Assembly (NCBI GenBank): GCA_020247055.1
Contig: JADCJL010000097.1
Location: forward strand, 1 to 64,000
DNA: 64,000 nt
Reading direction: 5' to 3'
Source: Acidobacteriaceae bacterium
GTDB lineage: Bacteria > Acidobacteriota > Terriglobia > Bryobacterales > Bryobacteraceae
Position numbers and translations under genes: made by a program
The notes under the pieces: generated by a model
Seen by the model: the letters and a program-made list of their open reading frames with translations, nothing else
The model's database searches: none
Told to the model about the DNA's origin: nothing
In this document: in pieces, positions 1-10,600 of the stretch
How positions within the stretch are numbered: the stretch's first letter is position 1
How the letters are laid out: each line of letters begins with the position of its first letter

Positions 1-201
1 CGCCACCTTCTCCCACGCCGGGAAATGGTCGCCCATCGAGGCGGCGGTCATCAGCTTATCGAAGCTGATTCCTCCCGTCGCCGCCTTGCCATGGCAGGAG
101 AAACAGTATTGCTTGAACGTGCCGGGAGCCCCGGTTGCCGACTCATCCGCGGCAAACGCCAAACGGCCGGCAACCACGCCCAGAAGCAGTGCGTAACGCA
201 T
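1..201 (-). CDS. Secreted c-type cytochrome-like protein, N-terminal fragment
   Basis: Only the first 67 codons are in the window; the gene runs off the left edge. The product starts with a short signal peptide ending near AFA (residues 15-17) and has one haem-binding CFSCH motif at about residues 33-37, followed by a GGISFDKL stretch. That pattern resembles the start of the large PSCYT/DUF1592-type cytochrome proteins of Acidobacteria and Planctomycetes, where a haem domain precedes several uncharacterised domains. The family call is inference from the short N-terminus; the haem motif and signal peptide are seen directly. Start ATG is at 201-199. Confidence 0.6.
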   Translation of the reverse strand, partial: MRYALLLGVVAGRLAFAADESATGAPGTFKQYCFSCHGKAATGGISFDKLMTAASMGDHFPAWEKVA

Positions 202-249
202 AAACCCTCAGATTAAAGAACGCCAATATCCGCTTAAAAATTACCACAG

Positions 250-1875
250 CTAAGCGCTGAGTGCATCCGCCACCATGGCCTGTGCCTCCATCTGCACCTG
301 GCGCAGATGCGCCTGCCCATGGAAGCTTTCCGCGTAGATCTTATAGATGTCTTCCGTACCCGACGGCCGCGCCGCAAACCAGGCGTTCTCCGTCACCACC
401 TTCAATCCGCCCAGCGCGTTGCCGTCCCCCGGCGCCTTGGTCAGGATCTGCTGAATCGGCTCTCCGCCCAGCACGGAAGCCTTCACGTCCTCCGGCGCCA
501 ATCGCGCCAACCGCGCCTTCTGCGCCGCATTGGCCGGCGCCTCGATCCGCTCGTACGTCGAACGCCCCAGCGCCTCCTCGATCGACGCGTACACCTCACC
601 GAGATCCCGCTGCCAGCGCGCCGTCATCTCCGCGCTCAACAAACAGGCGATCATCCCGTCTTTGTCCGTCGTCCAAACCCGCCCGTCCCGCCGTAAAAAC
701 GACGCCCCTGCGCTCTCCTCGCCCACAAACCCCAGCGAGCCATCCATCAGCCCCGGGACAAACCACTTGAAGCCCACCGGCACCTCGTACAGCCGCCGCC
801 CCAGCCGAGCCGCCACCCGGTCAATCATGTTGCTGCTCACCGCCGTCTTGCCCACCGCTGTCGCGGCGCCCCACTGCGGCCGGTGCGTAAACAGATACTC
901 AATGCAAAGCGCCAGATAGTGATTCGGCGGCAGCAGCCCGGCGCTCCGCGTCACAATCCCGTGCCGGTCATGGTCCGTATCGCAGGCAAACGCAATATCG
1001 AACCGCTCGCGCAGCGCAATCAGCGGCTCCATCACGTGCGGCGACGAGGGATCCATCCGGATCTTCCCGTCCCAGTCCAGACTCATGAAACGGAACGTTG
1101 GATCCACCAGCGGATTGACCACGGTCAGATTCAGCTTGTACCGCTCGGCAATCCGGGGCCAGTACGCCACCCCCGCGCCGCCCAGCGGGTCGACCCCCAA
1201 CGACGCATCGATCGCCGCGAAATCAATCACCTGATCGAGATCGTTCACATACTTCGTCAGGTAGTCGTGCCGGTGCGTCGTCGCCGCCTGCAGCGCCGCC
1301 CGGTAGGGCATCCGCCGCACCCCGTCGAGCCCCGCCTCGAGTATCCGGTTGGCTTCGTTTTGTATCCAGGATGTCGCGCCGCTGTCTGCCGGCCCCCCGT
1401 TCGTCCCGTTGTACTTAAAGCCCCCATCCCCCGGTGGGTTATGCGACGGCGTGACGACAATCCCGTCGGCCAGTCCTGTCGTCCGCCCGGCGTTGTAGGT
1501 CAGAATCGCGTGCGAAACGGCCGGAGTCGGCGTATAGTCGGTCCCGTCGGCAATCATCGTCTCGACGCCGTTGGCCGCCAGCACCTCCAGCGCCGTCGCC
1601 GCCGCCGGTTCGGACAACGCATGTGTGTCGATGCCCAGAAACAGCGGCCCGTCCACCCCCCGCGCCGCGCGGTAGCGGCAAATCGCCTGCGTAATCGCCA
1701 GAATGTGCCATTCGTTGAACGCCTGCTGCAGCGCCGACCCCCGATGGCCCGACGTGCCAAACGAAACCCGCTGCTCCGGCACCGCCGGGTCCGGGCGCTC
1801 CGCGTAATAAGCGGTAATCAGTTTCGCCACATTCACAAGGCGGTAGGGTTCTAACAGCATCACTGCCAACATCAT
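250..1875 (-). CDS. pgm: Phosphoglucomutase (alpha-D-glucose phosphate-specific)
   Basis: Interconverts glucose 1-phosphate and glucose 6-phosphate in the cytoplasm, linking glycogen/trehalose synthesis to glycolysis. The 541-residue product matches E. coli Pgm (546 aa) nearly end to end. It has KFGTSGHRG-like VSFGTSGHRG near residue 38, the phospho-Ser loop TPSHNPP near residue 147, metal-loop CDTDHDRHG, GEESAGAS and the C-terminal phosphate-binding ARPSGTED. The frame stays open far upstream, but homology begins only at about RLVNVAKL, so the start is placed at ATG 1875; ATG 1872 and 1860 are alternatives. It is divergent from the SMP-30 gene, with only 33 bases between the two starts. Confidence 0.93.
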   Translation of the reverse strand: MMLAVMLLEPYRLVNVAKLITAYYAERPDPAVPEQRVSFGTSGHRGSALQQAFNEWHILAITQAICRYRAARGVDGPLFLGIDTHALSEPAAATALEVLAANGVETMIADGTDYTPTPAVSHAILTYNAGRTTGLADGIVVTPSHNPPGDGGFKYNGTNGGPADSGATSWIQNEANRILEAGLDGVRRMPYRAALQAATTHRHDYLTKYVNDLDQVIDFAAIDASLGVDPLGGAGVAYWPRIAERYKLNLTVVNPLVDPTFRFMSLDWDGKIRMDPSSPHVMEPLIALRERFDIAFACDTDHDRHGIVTRSAGLLPPNHYLALCIEYLFTHRPQWGAATAVGKTAVSSNMIDRVAARLGRRLYEVPVGFKWFVPGLMDGSLGFVGEESAGASFLRRDGRVWTTDKDGMIACLLSAEMTARWQRDLGEVYASIEEALGRSTYERIEAPANAAQKARLARLAPEDVKASVLGGEPIQQILTKAPGDGNALGGLKVVTENAWFAARPSGTEDIYKIYAESFHGQAHLRQVQMEAQAMVADALSA

Positions 1876-1878
1876 AAC

Positions 1879-1908
1879 GTTAGAATCGAAGGCGTTAGAA
1901 TCGAAGGC
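1879..1908. repeat. Perfect 15-bp tandem duplication in a divergent intergenic gap
   Basis: GTTAGAATCGAAGGC occurs twice in direct succession (1879-1893 and 1894-1908) and ends immediately before the ATG of the SMP-30-like lipoprotein gene. It nearly fills the 33-base gap to the phosphoglucomutase start, so it must lie in the 5' leader or promoter region of one or both genes. Duplication by slippage is the simplest origin; a regulatory effect is possible but not shown. Confidence 0.85.
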
Positions 1909-2901
1909 ATGACCAAGGCCGCCCCCCTGCTCACCCTCCTGCTCACCCTCCTGCTCCTTGCCGCCTGCTCCTCCACCCCGCCGGCCGCCCCACCGCCCGC
2001 CCCCGCTTCCACGCCGGTTCCTGCCCCGGACCCAGCCTTCCAGGCCCTCTTCCCCCCCAACGCCCCAATCGAAAAACTCGCCTCCGGCTTCCAGTTCATC
2101 GAAGGCCCCGTCTGGCTCCCCGGCGACCGCCTTCTGTTCTCTGATATCCCCGCCAACGTCGTCAACCAATGGTCCGCCGCCGACAACTCCGTCAAAGAGT
2201 TCCTCCGCCCGTCGGAAAACTCCAACGGCCTCCTCGCCGGCCCCAACAACTCCCTCCTGCTCTGCCAGCACTCGGGCCGTCGCATCGCCATGCGCTCCGC
2301 GAGCGGCGTCATCACCACCCTCACCGACCGCTTCGAAGGCCGCAAACTCAACAGTCCCAACGACGCCGTCTACCACTCCGACGGCTCCCTCTACTTCACC
2401 GATCCCCCCTACGGCCTCGATAAACAGGACGAAGACCCCGGCAAAGAACTCGCCTTCAACGGTGTCTACCGCCTCGCCAAAGGCAAGCTCCAACTCCTGT
2501 CGAAAGACCTCTCCCGCCCTAACGGCATCGCCTTCTCCCCCGACGAGAAGTTCCTGTACGTCGCCAATTCCGACCCCGCCCGCAAGCTCTGGATGCGCTA
2601 TCCCGTCCTCCCCGATGGCGCCCTCGGTCCCGGTCGCGTCTTCGCCGATGTCACCGCCGAAAAAGCCGACGGCCTCCCCGACGGCCTCAAAGTCGACGAA
2701 AAGGGCAACCTCTGGGCCACCGGACCCGGCGGCGTCTGGGTCTTCTCCCCGGAAGGCAAACACCTCGGCACGCTCCAACCCGCCGAAGTCCCCGCCAACC
2801 TCGCCTTCGGTGGCCCCGACGGCAAAACCCTCTTCCTGACCGCCCGCACCGGTCTCTATCGCATCGCCACCGCCGTCGCCGGCAAAAAGGCGGTTTACTA
2901 A
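1909..2901 (+). CDS. SMP-30/gluconolactonase-family lipoprotein
   Basis: Six-bladed propeller hydrolase of the SMP-30/gluconolactonase/LRE family, 330 residues, predicted to be a lipoprotein. The N-terminus is a hydrophobic signal followed by a LLAAC lipobox (Cys near residue 20) and a Pro/Ala-rich linker. Expected metal-ligand motifs are visible: FIEGPVW (Glu), SPNDAV (Asn), SRPNGIAFSPDEK and YVANSDP. Family members hydrolyse sugar lactones; the exact substrate cannot be read here. The Ser/Thr kinase gene starts one base after its stop, so the two are probably co-transcribed and translationally coupled. Confidence 0.85.
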   Translation: MTKAAPLLTLLLTLLLLAACSSTPPAAPPPAPASTPVPAPDPAFQALFPPNAPIEKLASGFQFIEGPVWLPGDRLLFSDIPANVVNQWSAADNSVKEFLRPSENSNGLLAGPNNSLLLCQHSGRRIAMRSASGVITTLTDRFEGRKLNSPNDAVYHSDGSLYFTDPPYGLDKQDEDPGKELAFNGVYRLAKGKLQLLSKDLSRPNGIAFSPDEKFLYVANSDPARKLWMRYPVLPDGALGPGRVFADVTAEKADGLPDGLKVDEKGNLWATGPGGVWVFSPEGKHLGTLQPAEVPANLAFGGPDGKTLFLTARTGLYRIATAVAGKKAVY

Positions 2902-2902
2902 C

Positions 2903-5524
2903 GTGATCCCCGCCCCGCCGGACCACTTCGGGCCCTACAAGGTCCTCGCCTCCCTCGGCGCCGGCGGCATGGGCGAAGTGTGGAAAGCCCGCGACACCCG
3001 CCTCGACCGCATCGTCGCCGTCAAAGCCTCCAAAGCCGCCTTCGACGACCGCTTCGAACGCGAAGCCCGCGCCGTCGCCGCCCTCAACCATCCCAACATC
3101 GTCGCCCTCTACGACGTCGGCCGCGACGCCGGCGTCTCCTACCTCGTCACCGAACTCGTCGATGGCGACTCCCTCCGCACTCTCCTCACCCGCGGCCCCC
3201 TCCCCCTCCGCCGCACCCTCGAAATCGCCTCCCAAATCGCCGCCGGCCTCGCCGCCGCCCACCAAATCGGCATCATCCACCGCGACCTCAAACCCGAAAA
3301 CATCATGGTTACCCGCGAAGGCCACCCCAAAATCCTCGATTTCGGCCTCGCCAAACGCGAAGAACCCGCCTCCGCCGATACCCAAACCCACTCCGGGCCC
3401 CTCACCCACGAAGGCTCCGTCATGGGCACCGTCGGCTACATGTCCCCCGAACAAGCCCGCGGCCGCGCCGCCGACCACCGCAGCGATATCTTCTCCTTCG
3501 GCGCCGTCCTCTACGAAATGCTCGCCGGCCACCGCGCCTTCGAGGCCCCCTCCACCCCGGAAACCCTCACCGCCATTCTCAAAAACGAACCCGCCGACCT
3601 CCCGCCCCACCTCCCCGCCGCCGTCCGCAACTGCGTCCTCCACTGCCTCGAAAAAGAGCCCAACAACCGCTTCCAATCCGCCAAGGATCTCGCCTTCGCC
3701 CTCCAGGCCCTGGCCTCCCCCTCCTCGCCCAACGGCCCCGCTCGCCCCACCCCCGCCCCCCGCCCCTTCCGTCTCTGGCCTTGGCTCACCGCCGCCACCG
3801 CCCTCGCCGCCCTCACCTTCGGCACGCTCTGGAACCTCGCCCGCAACGCGCCTTCCCCCTCCGAACATCTCCGCTTCCTCTCCTTCCTCGCCGACTCGGA
3901 CGCCGAAGTCGCTCCCGCCTGGTCGCCCGACGGCCGCTCCATCGCCTACTGGCGCCTCCGCCCCGCCGGCCGCGCTCTCTATCTCAAATCCTTCGACAGC
4001 CCCGAACCCGTCGAACTCTGGCTCGACGCCGGCCGCTTCGCCGGTCCGCAAATCGCCTCCCTCTTCTGGGCCCCCGACAGCGCCCGCATCTTCTTCCTCA
4101 GCGGTCGCGCCTTCTACGCCATCGGCGCCGCCGGCGGCACCCCCCAACTCGTCCTCGACAACGTCGAAACCGCCGTCCTCTCCCCCGATGGCAGCCAGCT
4201 TCTCCTCGCCAATCGCACCGAACAAGGCTACCGTCTCGCTCGTAGCGCCCCGCCCGGCGCCCCGCCCCAACCTCTCCCCTACGACCTCAAAAGCCTCGGC
4301 ACCAGCCAGATCCAACTCCTCGCCTTCTCCCCCAACCAACAGCGCCTCGCTCTCCGCGCCCGCTCCGAACTCTGGATCCTTCCTTATCCCACCGGCCAAC
4401 CCCGCCGCGTCGAGAACCTCGATCAACTCGGCTCCGTCAGCTGGTTCCCCGATAGCCGCCACCTCCTCCTCACCGGCAGTTGGCGCGGCGCCGTCTCCCG
4501 CCTCCTCGCCCTCAACATCGACTCCGGAGAGCTCCTCGCCCTCGACCAGGGCACCCAAGGCGTCGGCTCGGCCCATCTCGCTCCCGAAGGCTCCCGCGCC
4601 ATTGCCGCCCTTGGCGTCTCCATCCGCGACATCGTTGAACTCGGCTCCGACGGCAAGTTCCTCCGCGATCGCCTCGCCACCTCCCTGCCGGAAGCCGCCC
4701 CCGCCTGGTCCCCCGCCGGCGACCGCTTCGCCTACGTCGTCGCTCTTGGCGAAGGCACCCAGATCCGCATCGCCGAAGCGCTCACCGACCAGACCACCAT
4801 CCTCGCCTCCGGCCTCCGCGGCAATCCTCAGCCGACGTTCTCCCCCGACGGCCGCCGCCTCGCCTACGCCGAAACCCGCCAGATCTGGGTGGCCCCCGCC
4901 TCCGGCGGCCGACCCGTCGGGCTTCTCCCCAAAGACTACGACAACGCCGTCCTCGCTCTCACCTGGTCTCCCGACGGCAATTGGATCGCCTTCGTCGAAG
5001 GCTTCAACGGCCGCCTCCGCCTCCGCAAAGTCTCCACCAGCGGCGGCGGCCAGCCCCTCACCCTGGAAGCCACGGTCGTTCGTCCGCTCGTCTCCTGGTC
5101 GGCCAATGGCAAATGGCTCGCCTACCCCGACCCGGAAGGCCTCCGCGTCATCTCCCCCGATGGCGCCAACAGCAAACTCCTTTCTACCAATCCCCCCCTC
5201 GACCTCCAATTCGCCCAAACCGGTGCACTGCTCTACCTCCTCAGCCGCGCCGACGACGACCGCACCCTTCTCACCACCCTCGATGTCGACTCCGGTCGCG
5301 AACTTCGCTCTGTTCTCGCCCAAATCGACCCCAAAACCACTCCCCGCACCTTCAGCCCCTCCCCCGACGGCTCCCGCTTTCTCGTCGAAGTTTTCCGCCC
5401 CAACTCCGACCTCTGGCTCATTGAAGGCGTCCCCCAACCCGCCGCCGGCCTCGCCCGCCTCTGGACCCGCTGGACCGCCCCCGCCCCCTCCCGCATGGCC
5501 GGCGAGGGCAACTCCGGCTACTGA
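2903..5524 (+). CDS. Ser/Thr protein kinase with C-terminal PD40/TolB-like propeller
   Basis: Transmembrane Hanks-type kinase of 873 residues. The N-terminal kinase domain (about 10-270) is intact: Gly-loop GAGGMGEV at 19-26, Lys41, HRDLKPEN at 126-133 and DFG at 146-148. A Pro-rich linker and one membrane segment (about 289-310) follow. The remaining ~560 residues carry repeated [16 protein letters not shown] motifs typical of WD40-like PD40 propellers, presumably extracytoplasmic. This architecture is common in Solibacter-type acidobacteria. Start is GTG at 2903, one base after the upstream stop; no better start exists because the glycine loop is already at residue 19. Targets are unknown. 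Confidence 0.93.
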   Translation: MIPAPPDHFGPYKVLASLGAGGMGEVWKARDTRLDRIVAVKASKAAFDDRFEREARAVAALNHPNIVALYDVGRDAGVSYLVTELVDGDSLRTLLTRGPLPLRRTLEIASQIAAGLAAAHQIGIIHRDLKPENIMVTREGHPKILDFGLAKREEPASADTQTHSGPLTHEGSVMGTVGYMSPEQARGRAADHRSDIFSFGAVLYEMLAGHRAFEAPSTPETLTAILKNEPADLPPHLPAAVRNCVLHCLEKEPNNRFQSAKDLAFALQALASPSSPNGPARPTPAPRPFRLWPWLTAATALAALTFGTLWNLARNAPSPSEHLRFLSFLADSDAEVAPAWSPDGRSIAYWRLRPAGRALYLKSFDSPEPVELWLDAGRFAGPQIASLFWAPDSARIFFLSGRAFYAIGAAGGTPQLVLDNVETAVLSPDGSQLLLANRTEQGYRLARSAPPGAPPQPLPYDLKSLGTSQIQLLAFSPNQQRLALRARSELWILPYPTGQPRRVENLDQLGSVSWFPDSRHLLLTGSWRGAVSRLLALNIDSGELLALDQGTQGVGSAHLAPEGSRAIAALGVSIRDIVELGSDGKFLRDRLATSLPEAAPAWSPAGDRFAYVVALGEGTQIRIAEALTDQTTILASGLRGNPQPTFSPDGRRLAYAETRQIWVAPASGGRPVGLLPKDYDNAVLALTWSPDGNWIAFVEGFNGRLRLRKVSTSGGGQPLTLEATVVRPLVSWSANGKWLAYPDPEGLRVISPDGANSKLLSTNPPLDLQFAQTGALLYLLSRADDDRTLLTTLDVDSGRELRSVLAQIDPKTTPRTFSPSPDGSRFLVEVFRPNSDLWLIEGVPQPAAGLARLWTRWTAPAPSRMAGEGNSGY

Positions 5525-5969
5525 CCCCGCTTCCGGTTCCCCTTTCCCCGTAAGTCGTGAGAATCAGGGCCGAGGCGGCCGAGCTTCCTGGATCATAGTT
5601 GAAAATGGAGGGCATGGGCTCCTGACGCAGCCAGGCGTTCTTTCCGGGATGATCGATAGCGGGGGCGGGGAAGAGGCCGGTGGGGCGGTAGGGGAACCGG
5701 TGCACACGACGGACTCGCATCGGCCCGGCGCGGCCTGTGCGCTTTTGACCAACACCGATTCCGCTGCCGCGGGCCGGCCAGGGAGGGCGCCGGACGGCCG
5801 CGGGTTCCGCCGTCGCGACGCCCCGGAGTGCCTATCCACATCCAGGTCCCCCCTCCTCCTGCGATCGCCGGCGCGACAGCGGCTGCTCGGGCGAATGGTA
5901 CGACGCACCTGCATCGTCGACGCGGCCATACTCCCGGTGCCGCACCCGCGAAGTCCGTCTGCCGGGCTG
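5525..5969. other. 445-bp gene-poor intergenic patch
   Basis: No convincing gene on either strand. Open frames exist on the minus strand (about 5564-5929, and 5418-5720 running into the kinase gene), but none has a signal, domain or codon pattern like the neighbours. The minus-strand translation contains isolated protein-like stretches such as IFNYDPGSSAASALI and RHSGASRRRNP in different frames, suggesting a decayed or repetitive element. Base usage is less dominated by C-ending codons than the flanks. It separates convergent genes. Confidence 0.4.
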
Positions 5970-7019
5970 TTACCGGCTGCCGGTCTGCCGCCCGGCAGCC
6001 AGCGCTTCCCGCACCAGTTCGAGCGGAATCGCCTCCACCGTCCGCCCGTTCCCTGTCACCGTCACCGCCCGCAGCAGCGAGTTATAGATCGCCTCCTCAG
6101 CCGCCTCAATCGTCCCGAGCAGCAGCGGCGACATCGCCTCGTTGCTCACCAGCCGCGCCGCCCCCCGCACCGTTGAAAACGCAATGGCGTAGTCCCCGCT
6201 GCCGTTGCTCCCCGCGCTGCCCGTCCGCGCCATCCCCCAAATCGCCCGCTCCGCCATCCGCCGCAGGTTCCGCGCATCCACCGGCGCATCCGTCGCCACC
6301 ACCAGCATGCAGGACCCATCGGCGCTGCTCTCCCTCCGCCCCACCACCCGCCCGCCCAGCCGCAACTCCCCGCCGTAGTTGCTTTGCACCAGCACGCCCA
6401 CCGTATACCCGCCCGCCACCCGCGAAGCGGTACCAATGCCCCCCTTCCATCCAAACGCCACCGTCCCCGTCCCTGCGCCGACCGCCCCCTCCTCCACCGG
6501 TCCGCCCCTGGCCCCCGCAATCGCCGCCAGCACTTCTGCCCGGCCCACGTGCCGCCCACGGATGTCGTTCAGCCCCCCGTCGTTGGTCTCCCCCACCACC
6601 ACGTTCACGCTTCGCACCCGCTCATTCCCCGGCAGTCCCAGCAGGTAGTCGAGCGCCGCATCGGCCACCCGCGGCACGTTCAGCGTGGAGGTCAACAGAA
6701 TCGGCGACTCGATCTCGCCCAGTTCATTCACCTGCGTCGAGCCCATCAGCTTGCCAAAGCCATTCCCGACGAACACCGCGCCGGGGACCTTATCCTGAAA
6801 CAGGTTCCCGCCGTGCGGCAGAATCGCCGTCACCCCTGTGCGCACCGTCTCGCCGCGGATGAGCGTGGTATGCCCCACCCGCACCCCCGCCACGTCCGTA
6901 ATCGCATTCAGCGGCCCGGCCGGCAGCGTCCCCACCACTAGGCCGATCTCCCGGGCCCGCGGCCGCTCCTGCCCGGCGGCCATGGCCGCCATCCCCAATA
7001 GCACAACGCTCCAGCGCAT
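5970..7019 (-). CDS. P1 family peptidase (DmpA/BapA-like aminopeptidase), secreted
   Basis: 349-residue self-processing N-terminal-nucleophile peptidase of the S58/DmpA family, which releases N-terminal residues from small peptides or beta-peptides. A signal peptide (about 1-17, ending MAAG) suggests export. Family landmarks seen: GPLNAITDVAGVRVGH at the start of the mature region, ILPHGGN, VGNGFGK, VVGETNDGGLND, and SNGSGDYAIAFST near residue 274, where the Ser of GSGD is the expected nucleophile exposed after autocleavage. Length is normal for the family. The start ATG 7019 follows the signal peptide; upstream in-frame sequence is the shadow of yjbQ. The gene sits 31 bases after yjbQ, so an operon is likely. 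Confidence 0.9.
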   Translation of the reverse strand: MRWSVVLLGMAAMAAGQERPRAREIGLVVGTLPAGPLNAITDVAGVRVGHTTLIRGETVRTGVTAILPHGGNLFQDKVPGAVFVGNGFGKLMGSTQVNELGEIESPILLTSTLNVPRVADAALDYLLGLPGNERVRSVNVVVGETNDGGLNDIRGRHVGRAEVLAAIAGARGGPVEEGAVGAGTGTVAFGWKGGIGTASRVAGGYTVGVLVQSNYGGELRLGGRVVGRRESSADGSCMLVVATDAPVDARNLRRMAERAIWGMARTGSAGSNGSGDYAIAFSTVRGAARLVSNEAMSPLLLGTIEAAEEAIYNSLLRAVTVTGNGRTVEAIPLELVREALAAGRQTGSR

Positions 7020-7050
7020 GGCCTTAATTGTAAGGCGAGCTCCCCCGCGG

Positions 7051-7491
7051 CTATTCACCCAGCAGATGCAGCAGCACCTCGCGCCGGTGCGGCGCCTGCC
7101 GGTGCTCGAAGACATAGATCCCCTGCCAGGAGCCCAGCCCGAGCCGCCCGTTGACCACCGGCACCGCCACCTGCACTGCCGTGAGGGCGCTGCGGATATG
7201 GGCCGGCATGTCGTCGGGCCCTTCGAGGGTGTGCCGGAAATGCGGATCGTTCTCCTTGACCAGCCGGCCGAACCAGTCATTGAGGTCGGCGATCACGTCC
7301 GGGTCGGCGTTCTCCTGCACGGTCAGCGAAGCCGAGGTATGCCGGATGAAGAGCGTCAGCAGCCCCGTCCGCATCTCCTGCTTCGCGAGCCAGTTCTCCA
7401 CTTCGCCGGTGATTTCGAACAGCCCTTTGCCGCGGGTGGTCACCCGCAGCGAAGTCACCGCCTGCCGCATCGCATCCCCACCGCTTGCCAT
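7051..7491 (-). CDS. yjbQ: YjbQ family protein (UPF0047)
   Basis: Small cytoplasmic protein of the widespread YjbQ/UPF0047 family. E. coli YjbQ has reported weak thiamin-phosphate synthase activity, but the physiological role is unsettled. Signature segments are present: LFIRHTSASLTVQENADPDV, EGPDDMPAHI and LGSWQGIYVFEHR. Length is 146 residues from ATG 7491 or 139 from an internal ATG at 7470; the second matches E. coli YjbQ (138 aa) better. Both have a G-rich Shine-Dalgarno candidate, so the start is unresolved. It precedes the P1 peptidase gene on the same strand. Confidence 0.88.
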   Translation of the reverse strand: MASGGDAMRQAVTSLRVTTRGKGLFEITGEVENWLAKQEMRTGLLTLFIRHTSASLTVQENADPDVIADLNDWFGRLVKENDPHFRHTLEGPDDMPAHIRSALTAVQVAVPVVNGRLGLGSWQGIYVFEHRQAPHRREVLLHLLGE

Positions 7492-7601
7492 GGGACCACC
7501 CCGGCAACTGTCATCGACTGAGTCCGCACGCTTTCATTATCCTCCGCGGTTCCGCCGGTTCAATATCCGGGACGTTCGGCTCTGCCCTAAGGGTCGCCGC
7601 C

Positions 7602-7619
7602 GGACCCCCTACGGGGTCC
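7602..7619. terminator. Short perfect hairpin downstream of the TonB receptor gene
   Basis: GGACCCC-CTAC-GGGGTCC forms a 7-bp stem with a 4-base loop, 46 bases beyond the stop codon of the minus-strand TonB receptor. There is no T-tract on either side, so it is not a canonical intrinsic terminator. It may be an mRNA 3'-end stabiliser or part of a factor-dependent terminator. The rest of the 173-base gap (7492-7664) shows nothing recognisable. Confidence 0.35.
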
Positions 7620-7664
7620 ACAGCGGTAGCAAGTTTGTCGACCGGACTGCGGGCGAAATCCTGC

Positions 7665-10600
7665 CTAAAAGTAGAATTTCAGCGCAAATTGAACGATGCG
7701 GGGTTGAACCGTATTGGCGTTCATCCGGCCAAACCCGCCTTGAATATTCAGGGAGCGGGCGACGCAGGCCGGGCTCAGGGCGCCGGTCTGGTTGGCGGCC
7801 CCCAGTTCGGGCGCGTTGGCCGGACAGCCGACTCCGCCGGGGCCCGGGCCGGGTAGTCCGGCGATGGCGTTGTCGACGGGGGTGCCGTTGAACTTGGCGA
7901 TCACGGCGTCCCACACCCCGGGGGCGCGCAGGTTGCCGAAGCGGTTCTGGACGTTGGGAACGGCGGTAAAGTTCGGCGAGGTCCCGGTGGTGAGCGGGTT
8001 TTGGTTGGCGCCGGTCAGCAGCCCCGTGATATTCGGGTTCGGGGTGTACTGCTTCAGATTGAGCACATTGAAGACTTCGGCGCGCAGTTCAAAGTAGCGG
8101 CGGCGATTTTCAAACGGGGTGAACCGCTTGAACACGCTCATATCGATTGTGTTCACCCACGGGTAGTAGGCGTCCAGGTTGCGCGGAGCGTTGCCCAGAC
8201 GGCCCGGTTCGGGCACGGCGAAGGCGCGGGGGTTGATGTAAGGGACACCGCGCCAGGCGTTCTCGCGGGTCCAGTCCGGATTGATGAGCGGAACGCCGGC
8301 AATCCGGTCCGGCCGCTGGGAGCCGCCCGGGGTTCCGAGATCGAAGGCGTTGCCGATGCCCATGGGGACGGCCAGCGGGAAGCCGCTGCGGAAGCGGGCC
8401 AGGCCGTTGATGTTCCAGCCGCCGACCACATGATCTTTCCACCCGCCGCCGCTCGCCCAGCGTTTGCCGGTGCCGAAGGGCAGATCGTACAGGCCGGAGA
8501 GGTTAATGATGTGCGGAGCGTTGGTGGCGGCCACGCTGCGGTCGTTGCGGGTGTTGTAGGGGTCCTGCGCCCGTAGCAGCGGGATATCGAGAGACGAGTT
8601 GTTGAAGGAGTTGTTGGGCACCGGGAAGCGGATGCCGCCGGAGCTGTCGTCGAGATTTTTCGAAAACGCGTAGTTGAAGCGGAACTGCAATCCGGTGGCG
8701 AAGCGGCGCTCCAGTTCGGCGACGAAGGCGTTGTAGCTGCTGGAGGTATTGGTGGGATCGAGCACGAAGATACCGCCGGAGAGGCGGCCGGCAAAGCCTG
8801 GGACGGGCAGTCGGCCGGTGAACTGGTCGAGCCGGTTGATGCTGAAGCTGGGGCCGAACAGGTTGCGCCCGATGGAGCCCTGGTAGCCCAGTCGCATGAC
8901 CGTATTGCCCGCGGCGCCGATGCCGTACTCGAACTGGGCCGAGAAGTTATGCACGGTGGGGAGACGGTAGTCGCTGTTAACGACTACGCCCGTGGATTGA
9001 TAGAGCACGTTTTGGCGGGGCGTGCCGAGGGCGTTGCTGCCGGCGCGGTCGCCGGGGCGGATGACGCCGCTGGCGGGAAGCTGAAACAGAGTGGTGTCGG
9101 GGGCGAGAACCGGATTGTTGAATCCGAACTGCATGGGCAGCGCCGGTTCGCCGCAGCGGGCGAGGCCGCAGGTGGGCACATTGCCCGGCGAAGGAATATC
9201 GTTCGACCCCAGTACGTAGCTGATCTGCCGGAAGCCGGTGGCGGTCTGGGAGCCGAGGTTGGGGATGGGCTCGCGGTCGTTGCCCATCAGGACGCCGTGG
9301 GTCATGCCGTAGCCACCCCGGATGACAAAGTTTTTCCGGGAGTTCCAGTTCGCGTTAGGGGTCCAGGCGAAGCCAAAGCGCGGTTCGAAGACATCCTTGA
9401 CAGAGGGGGAGACGTACCGGGAGCGGTCTCCGACGCCGGCGTATTCAAACACGGGAGCCTGCAGCGGGCGCCCGTTGCGATCAAGGACAAAGGGATTGTC
9501 TTCGAGACGGGTCATGTTGAGCAGACCCTGGCGGTTGAACTTTTCCCACCGCGGGGATTGAAACTGATAGCGCACACCGATGTTGAGTGTGAGGCTGGGG
9601 GTAACGCGCCAGTCGTTCTGGACGTAGCCGCCCAGATTCAGCCAGCGATAGTAATAAGGGATCGAGAGGTTTTCCGTTTGGACCTGGACGCCGGTGGGAA
9701 TACCCAGGAGGAAACTGGCAAAGCGGTCGCCGCCGGCCACGGCGCCGGCGCAGTTGGGCGCGATGCCGCTGAGGGGGTTGACGCTGCAGTTCTGCTCGGC
9801 GGTCTGCGACCGGTCCCAGAAGAAGCGCCCGCCCGCCAGTGAGCCGACGCCCAGAGCGGACTGGTTCAACTGCAGATGGCTGGCGGCGAAGCCCAACTTC
9901 CAACTCATCTTGCCGCGGACGTAGGAGAAATCATTGGTGAGCGAGTAGCTGTGTTCCTTGTTCATGCCGACATCCTGGGGGGAGTTGAAGCCCAGGGTGC
10001 CGAAGGCGGAGCCGCTCTGCTGCCCGCTGACGCCGAAGGGGGCGCCGCCGTCAAAGAAGCGCGCCATGCCGTAGCCGATCAGATTCACCGCCCCGGCTCC
10101 GGCTCCCCCCGTGTTCAGATACTTCGACGTGAAGTCTTCACCGAGCAGGGGTTCCGGGAAACCCCGCTCGAACTTGCCGTAGACATAGTTGGCGCGGAAC
10201 TCGTTGGTCATGGACGAACCGATGGTGGAGGTGACGCCCGCCAGCAGCTGCCGGGAGGTGTTGGCGTCACTGATGAGGCCATGCTGGACGGCATCGCGCT
10301 CCTGCCGGTTGCCGAACTGGGGCTGTTCGGTCCACCGGAAGGTAAGCCGGTGATTCTGCGTCAGGTTGTGATCGAGCTTGATGGTGTAGCGGTCGTCCTT
10401 GAAGCGCGTTTCCCGGAAGTAGGTGTAGTTGGCGCCGAGCAGGTCGCGGACGAGGTTGGGGTCGGTAATGTTCGGTAGTGGATAGAGTTCCCGCGCAATC
10501 CGCTGGGCGGCGGGGTTGACGAGGCTTTGGCCGAGCTCGTTGACGAGGACGCGGCCGCGTCGCGCGGGATTGGGGTCGTTGGGGTTGAACAGCGGGAATT

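Noticed and set aside
1876-2778. Long N-terminal extension of phosphoglucomutase
   Set aside because: The extra ~300 residues are a shadow of the SMP-30-like lipoprotein gene; homology to phosphoglucomutase begins only after ATG 1875.
2687-5437. 916-residue open frame antisense to the Ser/Thr kinase gene
   Set aside because: It is a shadow of strongly C-ending codon use on the other strand; the translation is low-complexity Gly/Ala/Glu and the sense strand has a complete kinase.
5564-5929. 121-residue minus-strand open frame in the gene-poor patch
   Set aside because: No domain, no Shine-Dalgarno, mixed low-complexity content, and similar fragments in other frames; not convincing as a gene.
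7602-7619. Canonical intrinsic terminator for the TonB receptor gene
   Set aside because: The stem is perfect but no T-tract follows on either strand, so it is listed only as a possible 3' structure.
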